From the NCBI GenBank assembly GCA_003142495.1, contig PLMM01000212.1, positions 1 through 13,651 on the forward strand: DNA of 13,651 bases. Direction: 5' to 3'. The DNA is from Gemmatimonadota bacterium. Its GTDB lineage: Bacteria > Gemmatimonadota > Gemmatimonadetes > Gemmatimonadales > Gemmatimonadaceae. Under the pieces are notes generated by a model. The model did not search any database. It was not told the DNA's origin and worked only from the letters and a program-made list of their open reading frames with translations. This document shows positions 6,293-10,711 of this stretch, piece by piece (position 1 is the stretch's first letter; each line of letters begins with the position of its first letter). The position numbers and the translations under genes are program-made.

Positions 6293-7564
6293 ATGCACTC
6301 TCCCGCAGTCATCGCTGTCCGCACGCCACCGCACGAGCCTGAAGGCGCGGTGCGCGAGCCGGCTCTTCGCATCCTGCTGATCGCGCCGCAGCCGTTCTTC
6401 GCGCAGCGCGGCACGCCGATCAACGTGCGGCAGATGGCGCAGACGCTGTGCGAGGCCGGCCACGAAGTGCATCTCGCAACGTATCCAATGGGCGAGCCGG
6501 TTTCGATTCCGGGGCTGCACATCCATCGCGCCGTGCCGATCCCGGGTTTGCGCAGCGTGCCGATCGGCTTCTCGTGGCGAAAGGTCGCGCTCGATGCGTC
6601 GCTCGCGCTCACGGCGTGGTCGCGGATCGCCGGGAAGCGCTTCGACGTCGTGCATGCGATCGAGGAGTCGGTGTTCTTCGCTCTCCCCGCTGCACGGCTG
6701 CGCGGAATTCCCGTGATCTACGACATGGACTCGTCGCTCTCCGATCAGCTGTCGTACGGCGGTCGCATCAAGAGCCGCGCGCTTCTCGGTCTGCTGCGTC
6801 GCATGGAGCGCGCGGCGCTGCGCCGGTGCAAGCTCGCGATCACGGTGAGCGCGTCGCTCACCGATGCCGTCCACGCAATCGAGCCGGGGATGCCGGTCGT
6901 GCAGATCGAGGACTGCCCGCTCGACGAGGCGCTGCGCGCGCCCGACGCTGCGCGCGTCGCCGCCCTCCGCGCGCGCTTCGAGATCGGCGAGCGGCGAGCG
7001 GTCGTCTACACCGGGAATCTCGAGCGCTATCAGGGAATCGACCTCCTTCTCGATGCGTTCACGATCGTCGCAGCCGCGCGCGATGACGCGGTGCTCGTGC
7101 TCGTCGGCGGATCTCCCTCGCAGGTCACGCACACGCGCGCGCGCGCGGAAGCACTCGGCATCGCGACGCGCGTCGTGCTCACCGGCCTGCGCCCCGCCGA
7201 AGAGATGCCCGAATGGATGGCGCTCGGAAGCGTGCTCGTGTCGCCGCGGCTGCACGGCGGAAACACGCCACTCAAGCTCTACTCGTACATGTGGTCCGCA
7301 GTGCCGATCGTCGCCACTGATCTGCAAACGCACACGCAGGTTCTCGACGCGGGGAGCGCGGTGCTGCGCCCCGCGACGGCGGACGGTCTCGCGGGCGGAA
7401 TGCTCGAGGTGCTTGGCGATCCCGCGCGCTTCGCTCCGGTCGGCGCCGCGGCGCGTGCCCGCGTGGCGAGCGACTTCTCGCGCGACGCCTTTCGGCGAAA
7501 GCTCCTCGCCGCCTACGCCTCCCTCGCGCCCGGCGTGCGCTCGAGCGTGGCGACGAGCATGTAG
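6293..7564 (+). CDS. Family 4 glycosyltransferase (GT-B fold)
   Basis: 423 aa. GT4 enzymes are retaining GT-B glycosyltransferases in polysaccharide, lipopolysaccharide or glycolipid synthesis. The N-terminal acceptor domain has RILLIAPQPFFAQRGTPINVR at about 25-45 (Gly-rich loop GTP), then FDVVHAIEES. The hinge and donor domain have RAVVYTGNLERYQGIDLLLDA, VLVLVGG, and GGNTPLKLYSYMWSAVPIVAT near 322-342. The latter is the donor-binding EX7E region, here in the NTPLKxYSYxxxxxPIVAT variant. The start ATG 6293 gives a 24-residue non-homologous lead; GTG 6350 with GAAGG just upstream is a credible alternative. No Shine-Dalgarno precedes 6293. Its last 52 bp overlap the tail of the opposing methyltransferase. 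With the two GT2 genes and the methyltransferase it makes a small surface-glycan cluster. Confidence 0.92.
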   Translation: MHSPAVIAVRTPPHEPEGAVREPALRILLIAPQPFFAQRGTPINVRQMAQTLCEAGHEVHLATYPMGEPVSIPGLHIHRAVPIPGLRSVPIGFSWRKVALDASLALTAWSRIAGKRFDVVHAIEESVFFALPAARLRGIPVIYDMDSSLSDQLSYGGRIKSRALLGLLRRMERAALRRCKLAITVSASLTDAVHAIEPGMPVVQIEDCPLDEALRAPDAARVAALRARFEIGERRAVVYTGNLERYQGIDLLLDAFTIVAAARDDAVLVLVGGSPSQVTHTRARAEALGIATRVVLTGLRPAEEMPEWMALGSVLVSPRLHGGNTPLKLYSYMWSAVPIVATDLQTHTQVLDAGSAVLRPATADGLAGGMLEVLGDPARFAPVGAAARARVASDFSRDAFRRKLLAAYASLAPGVRSSVATSM

Positions 7565-8364
7565 CCGTGCGTGAAGGGGAGGAGCGCGTCGAGCGCCGCG
7601 AAGGCTCGCATGAATGGATACATCATTCGCATCGCTCCACTCACCTGATCGAGATCTCTTGAATTCAAGGGAATTGTTCCCTTTGCCGTGCGCACACGCG
7701 TGGCCGGAGTCGCGCGCCCGCTCGCCGCGTTGAGCGCGGTGTCCAGCGCGTAGGAGAAGAAGCGCACGTATTCGCGCGTCTCGCGCAGCTCGAGAGTAGC
7801 AGGGAGAAGCGCGCGCAGCGACGCTGCATCGTAGCCCGAGTGGAGATGCCCGTGCCACGCATCGGTGAGACCGAGCGCGCGCCGCACAGGGTGGAGCACG
7901 CCCCACGGCTTGCGGCGCGGCACGTTGAGCACCGCGCGCCCGCCAACCTTGAGACAGCGCGCAATCTCGGTGAGCAGCCCGCGATCGTCGGCGACGTGCT
8001 CGAGCATGTCCGCGATGACGATCAGATCGAACGTGCCGTCCGGATACGGGAGGCGAGTGCCATCAGTCTCGAGGGCGACCTCGCCGAGCACGCGCGAGAT
8101 GGCTCGCACCGCATGCGGCGTGAGATCCGCGCTGTCCCAGTCGCCGCCTTTGGCGCGAAAGAGCCACGAGATCACGCCGTTGTCGGTTCCGAGGTCGAGC
8201 GCGCGCTTCCCGCGCACGTCGCCGGCGGCACGCGAGAGCTCGCGCCACTTCGCCTGCTTGAGCACCGACACGCCGAAGCGCGCGAGCTGCAGCTCGCGGT
8301 AGCGTTCGTCGCCAGCCTGCGCAGTGGCCAAGCGCTCAACCTCCATTCGGGGCGAGGCACGCAT
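7513..8364 (-). CDS. Class I SAM-dependent methyltransferase (Methyltransf_11/23-like)
   Basis: 283 aa from ATG 8364. Motif I is ALDLGTDNG (about 55-63), an unusual form of the DLGCGxG loop; the post-motif acidic segment is DWDSADLTPHAV; motif IV is FDLIVIADMLEHV at 112-124, then LKVGGRAVLNVPRRKPWG and a C-terminal half without a recognised substrate motif. Family knowledge says it transfers a methyl group from SAM; the neighbouring glycosyltransferases suggest a sugar or glycolipid acceptor (inference). The frame continues upstream into the tRNA and its terminator, so the true start must be ATG 8364 or ATG 8346; neither has a Shine-Dalgarno. The gene starts only ~21 bp after the tRNA terminator on the same strand and ends inside the tail of the convergent GT4 gene. 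Confidence 0.88.
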   Translation of the reverse strand: MRASPRMEVERLATAQAGDERYRELQLARFGVSVLKQAKWRELSRAAGDVRGKRALDLGTDNGVISWLFRAKGGDWDSADLTPHAVRAISRVLGEVALETDGTRLPYPDGTFDLIVIADMLEHVADDRGLLTEIARCLKVGGRAVLNVPRRKPWGVLHPVRRALGLTDAWHGHLHSGYDAASLRALLPATLELRETREYVRFFSYALDTALNAASGRATPATRVRTAKGTIPLNSRDLDQVSGAMRMMYPFMRAFAALDALLPFTHGYMLVATLERTPGAREA

Positions 8365-8385
8365 AGTGCCCGAGGGGGTAGTAAC

Positions 8386-8418
8386 GAAAATCCCGTCTGG
8401 GCTCCAGGCCCAAACGGG
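8386..8418 (-). terminator. Intrinsic terminator of tRNA-Arg
   Basis: On the minus strand cccgtttgggc (8418-8408) pairs with gcccagacggg (8402-8392), an 11-bp stem with one G-T pair, around a 5-base loop, followed by ATTTTCG. It lies 9 bp after the tRNA 3' end and just before the methyltransferase start, so it insulates that gene from tRNA transcription. Confidence 0.82.
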
Positions 8419-8426
8419 AGATCGCA

Positions 8427-8500
8427 TGCGCAAGGCGGGATTCGAACCCGCGACCTTCGGCTCCGGAGGCCGACGCTCTATCCAGCTGAGCTACTCGCGC
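8427..8500 (-). tRNA. tRNA-Arg, anticodon CCG
   Basis: A 74-nt tRNA folds on the minus strand. The acceptor arm is GCGCGAG with CTTGCGC (one G-U pair). The D arm is GCTC-N9-GAGC. The anticodon arm is TCGGC with GCCGA around loop CTCCGGA, so the anticodon is CCG (8466-8464), reading CGG arginine codons. The T arm is GCGGG-TTCGAAT-CCCGC and the discriminator is A (8427). CCA is not encoded: TGC follows, so CCA must be added by nucleotidyltransferase. All four arms pair, so it looks functional. Confidence 0.97.
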
Positions 8501-8542
8501 GGAGGCGCTGACGGTCGCGGATCGCTCCGTGTCGCGTGTCGC

Positions 8543-8571
8543 AATATGCCATTTTACGCCCTCCAGTGGAA
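8543..8571 (-). promoter_or_regulatory. Candidate promoter of tRNA-Arg
   Basis: On the minus strand TTCCAC (8571-8566), a 17-bp spacer and CATATT (8548-8543) would start transcription about 35 nt before the tRNA. An A/T island TAAAAT (8556-8551) next to it is an alternative -10. The match to consensus is weak at -35. A 6-bp inverted repeat CGCCCT-N8-AGGGCG (8557-8576) overlaps it. Confidence 0.3.
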
Positions 8572-8593
8572 GGGCGCGCGAGGCGTGCCGAAT

Positions 8594-8622
8594 GGTTAAA
8601 CGCCCGATAGCTCTCACGCGTT
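8594..8622 (+). promoter_or_regulatory. Candidate ECF-type autoregulated promoter of the sigma operon
   Basis: GGTTAAAC (8594-8601), 16 bp, then GCGTT containing CGTT (8619-8622) resembles the ECF layout of an AAC-type -35 and a CGTY-type -10 with 16-17 bp spacing. Transcription would begin at about 8629-8632, at the GTG of the sigma gene, giving a leaderless message that fits the absence of a Shine-Dalgarno. ECF sigmas commonly activate their own promoter. The match is partial, so this is tentative. Confidence 0.28.
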
Positions 8623-8631
8623 GATGACAGA

Positions 8632-9231
8632 GTGAAGTCTCGCGCGTTAGCCGAGCAGGTTGAAGAGCTGCCAGACGCCGTTCTCGTCGCCCGCGCCCGG
8701 GACGGCGACGCCGCGGCATTCGAGTCGCTCGTCAAACGGCACATCCGTGCGGCGCACGGAGTCGCGCTCGCGGTGCTCGGCGAAAACGCGGATGCCGACG
8801 ACGCCGTGCAGGATGCATTTCTCTCGGCGATGCAGCATCTCGAGTCGTGCTGGCCTGCGGAAAAGTTCAGGGCGTGGCTTCTCACGATCGTGCGCAATCG
8901 TGCGTTCGATCTCAAGCGCAGAGGGCGCGTACGATCGGTGGAGATGCTCGAGGAAGGGACCGCGCAAACGCGCGATCCGTCGCCACTCGAAATGGCGGAG
9001 CGGTCAGAGCTGAACGCGCGGCTCGCGGAAGCGATCGGCACACTGACGGACACGCAGCGAGAGGTACTCATGATGCACGACGTCGAGGGGTGGAAGCACG
9101 CCGACATCGCGAGCCTGCTGGGTCTCGCGGAGAGCACGGTTCGCGTTCATCTCCTCCATGCGCGCCGCAGGCTTCGCAAGCTGCTGCTCGCGGTCGCACC
9201 TGAAGCCCGGCAAGGAGAGGCACTACGATGA
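8632..9231 (+). CDS. ECF-family RNA polymerase sigma factor
   Basis: 199 aa, a normal length for an ECF sigma (sigma2 and sigma4 domains only). Region 2 runs from about 23 to 100: DGDAAAFESLVKRH, then NADADDAVQDAFLSAM (the DAxQDxFL core-binding motif) and FRAWLLTIVRNRAFDLKRR. Region 4 (about 131-188) has LTDTQREVLMMHDVEGWKHADIA and the helix-turn-helix LGLAESTVRVHLLHARRRLRK, which contacts the -35. The start is GTG 8632, the first usable start in frame, without a Shine-Dalgarno. Its TGA overlaps the ATG of the next gene (ATGA at 9228-9231). The next two genes encode single-pass membrane proteins, the normal context of an ECF sigma held at the membrane by an anti-sigma factor. Confidence 0.95.
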   Translation: MKSRALAEQVEELPDAVLVARARDGDAAAFESLVKRHIRAAHGVALAVLGENADADDAVQDAFLSAMQHLESCWPAEKFRAWLLTIVRNRAFDLKRRGRVRSVEMLEEGTAQTRDPSPLEMAERSELNARLAEAIGTLTDTQREVLMMHDVEGWKHADIASLLGLAESTVRVHLLHARRRLRKLLLAVAPEARQGEALR

Positions 9232-9635
9232 CTGCGCACGACGACAACGACGAGACGCTGGATTTCCCTGCACCAATTGCGGAGCTATCCTCGCTCTATC
9301 CGAAGCGCTCGGACGATCACTACCACGCACTCGTGGCGGGAATCATGACCGCCGCGGCGCCGGAGCTCGCGCGCCGGCGCAGCGAGCGCGGGCTCGTGCG
9401 CTCGATCCTTCGCTGGTCGCGCCCGGTGAGCGTCGCGGCGGCGGCGGTGCTGCTGGTTGGCGCGATCGGTCTCGTCGCGACGAGCGACGCGGAAGCACTT
9501 GCCGCGACGCCCTCGTTTGCCGAGGTCGTCGATCGCGAGCCGGCGTCGACGCTACTCGCCGCCGATCGGCCGCCGAGCGCGAACGATCTCGAGCGCGCGC
9601 TCTACCCAGACTCCTTCCAACAGGGACTTCCATGA
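9228..9635 (+). CDS. Single-pass membrane protein, probable anti-sigma factor
   Basis: 135 aa, no family recognised from sequence. The N-terminal ~65 residues are acidic, then basic, and probably cytoplasmic; RRRSERGLVRSILRWSRP sits just before the membrane (positive-inside). One membrane helix is at about 67-86 (VSVAAAAVLLVGAIGLVATS), and the last ~50 residues would be periplasmic. There is no cysteine, so it is not a zinc-containing (ZAS) anti-sigma. The call rests on position: ATGA overlap with the sigma stop, strong Shine-Dalgarno AAGGAGAGG (9212-9220) to make it in ratio with the sigma, and ATGA overlap with the next gene. CnrY-type anti-sigmas are likewise short, single-pass and without a zinc motif (established knowledge). 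Confidence 0.72.
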   Translation: MTAHDDNDETLDFPAPIAELSSLYPKRSDDHYHALVAGIMTAAAPELARRRSERGLVRSILRWSRPVSVAAAAVLLVGAIGLVATSDAEALAATPSFAEVVDREPASTLLAADRPPSANDLERALYPDSFQQGLP

Positions 9636-10055
9636 TCGACGCACCCGGCCCTTGGCGCAACAGGATTGCCGTCGGGCTCCTGCTGCTGATGGTGTTCGCC
9701 GCAGGGATGATCACCGAGGCATGGGTGCCGCGCTTCCGCACCCAGCGTATGCACACCATGATGACGGGTGCAGCGCGCGCCCTTCGGCGCGGAGCGCGAC
9801 CGGCACTTCGGCGAGGAGCTCGGGATGGACTCGCTCGAGCGCGTGCGCGTGGACAGCATCTTCGCCCGCCGTCGCGTGCAGATCGACGGCTTCTGGAAGG
9901 GACCCGGGAAATCGCTGCGCTCGATTATGGACTCCACGCGCGAGGAAGTGCGCGCGGTACTCACGCCGGAGCAGCGCGCGCGCTTCGATCGGCGGCACAT
10001 GGAAAGGCGGCCCCAGCATCCAGAGGAGCCGGGGCCGCCAATTCCGCCGCAGTAA
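9632..10055 (+). pseudogene. Membrane-anchored periplasmic Spy/CpxP/CnrX-like sensor, with a +1 frameshift
   Basis: ATG 9632 overlaps the previous TGA and has AGGGA 5 bp upstream. The first ~44 residues (MIDAPGPWRNR, then membrane helix VGLLLLMVFAAGMITEAWV) are in one frame; the rest, beginning PFGAERDRHFGEELGMDSLERV, is in the next frame and ends at TAA 10055. Removing one base between about 9765 and 9815, most simply from GGG 9766-9768 or CCC 9780-9782, joins them into a 140-aa protein. The total 424 nt is 3n+1, as expected. The second part is long-helical and carries VRAVLTPEQRARFD, the LTxxQ motif of the Spy/CpxP/CnrX superfamily. The unshifted frame continues only as Arg/Ala-rich noise. 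The frameshift may be a sequencing error, real gene loss or programmed. The second half alone from GTG 9768 (95 aa) would lack the membrane anchor. Confidence 0.75.
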
Positions 10056-10066
10056 CGCGGCTCGCC

Positions 10067-10573
10067 TTACTGAGCCGGTGGTGTCGGAGGTGGTGGTCCG
10101 TCGTGACCATTCGGACCGCCGTGGCCATCGTGCTGTTCGTGACGCTCCTTCATCTTCGCCATCTTGCCGTCGAACTGCTTCTGCTGATCCGTCGTGAGCA
10201 CCGCGCGGATCTCGCCCATCTCCTGCGTCATCATCGAGCGGAATTGCGCGCGGCCGGTGCTGTCGTGGGCGACGTTCCCCATCCGCAGCGAATCCGCCTT
10301 CAGGCGATAGCGATCGTGAATCAGGGTGACCTGGGCGTGTTGATCCTTCGTGAGGTTGAGCCCTGCGAGCATCCGGTCGCCATGCGGGCCGCCACCGTGT
10401 CGCATGTGCGAGCCATCGCCGCCACGTCCCCATCCGCCGCCCTGGCTCCGCGGCGACGCGGAATCGGACGGGGAAGTTTGCTGCGTGTGCGCGCACGCCG
10501 AGACCAGTGCCGCGGCGGCGCACACGATCGCGCCGAGCGTGAAGTGGCGCGCTCGCGAGTGCAAGTCGAACAT
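10067..10573 (-). CDS. His/Met-rich periplasmic lipoprotein with LTxxQ motifs (Spy/CpxP-like)
   Basis: 168 aa from ATG 10573, chosen because AGGAG (10585-10581) lies 7 bp upstream; a longer frame start at 10606 has no such site. The signal peptide is lipoprotein-type with lipobox LVSAC and lipidated C27. After a Ser/Gly-rich linker with HMRHGGGPHGDRM (56-68), the helical domain has two LTxxQ motifs, LNLTKDQ (72-78) and VLTTDQQKQFD (125-135), as in Spy/CpxP/ZraP chaperones and metal sensors. Methionines sit at 114, 115 and 119. The tail HEQHDGHGGPNGHDG (145-159) is rich in histidine and could bind transition metals (inference). It is convergent with the frameshifted LTxxQ protein, 11 bp between stops, and divergent from the TonB receptor. 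It probably protects or monitors the envelope. Confidence 0.85.
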   Translation of the reverse strand: MFDLHSRARHFTLGAIVCAAAALVSACAHTQQTSPSDSASPRSQGGGWGRGGDGSHMRHGGGPHGDRMLAGLNLTKDQHAQVTLIHDRYRLKADSLRMGNVAHDSTGRAQFRSMMTQEMGEIRAVLTTDQQKQFDGKMAKMKERHEQHDGHGGPNGHDGPPPPTPPAQ

Positions 10574-10675
10574 CGATTTTCTCCTGCTAATGAGTCCCAG
10601 TACCACAGTCGCGCAAAGTACGCGCTGTCCCTCTCTACACGCGGCGAGTGGTGCGTGTGTTTATCCCTGCGTGCC

Positions 10676-10703
10676 TTGAACGCCCGCAGGTAGCTATACG
10701 TAT
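10676..10703 (+). promoter_or_regulatory. Weak candidate promoter region upstream of the TonB-dependent receptor
   Basis: The 138-bp spacer 10574-10711 separates the divergent lipoprotein and receptor. TTGAAC (10676-10681) is a good -35, but the best -10-like sequence TACGTA (10697-10702) gives a short 15-bp spacer. It lies in the palindrome ATACGTAT (10696-10703), which could also bind a regulator. Transcription would begin very near GTG 10712. GAGG (10704-10707) is a possible Shine-Dalgarno. Confidence 0.3.
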
Positions 10704-10711
10704 GAGGTGAC

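Noticed and set aside
6281..7906. 541-aa minus-strand open frame opposite the GT4 gene
   Set aside because: Arg/Asp/His-rich, no motif, also crosses part of the methyltransferase in another frame; a shadow.
8365..8433. Methyltransferase start upstream at 8433
   Set aside because: It would place codons inside the tRNA-Arg and its terminator; ATG 8364 or 8346 is used instead.
10046..10076. Small inverted repeats around the convergent stops of the two LTxxQ genes as a terminator
   Set aside because: Stems are only 5 bp (GCCGC/GCGGC and GGCTC/GAGCC) with no T tract on either side.
9783..10693. Continuation of the unshifted frame of the sensor gene to a stop at 10691-10693
   Set aside because: Past the frameshift it becomes Arg/Ala/His-rich noise and runs antisense through the well-supported lipoprotein gene.
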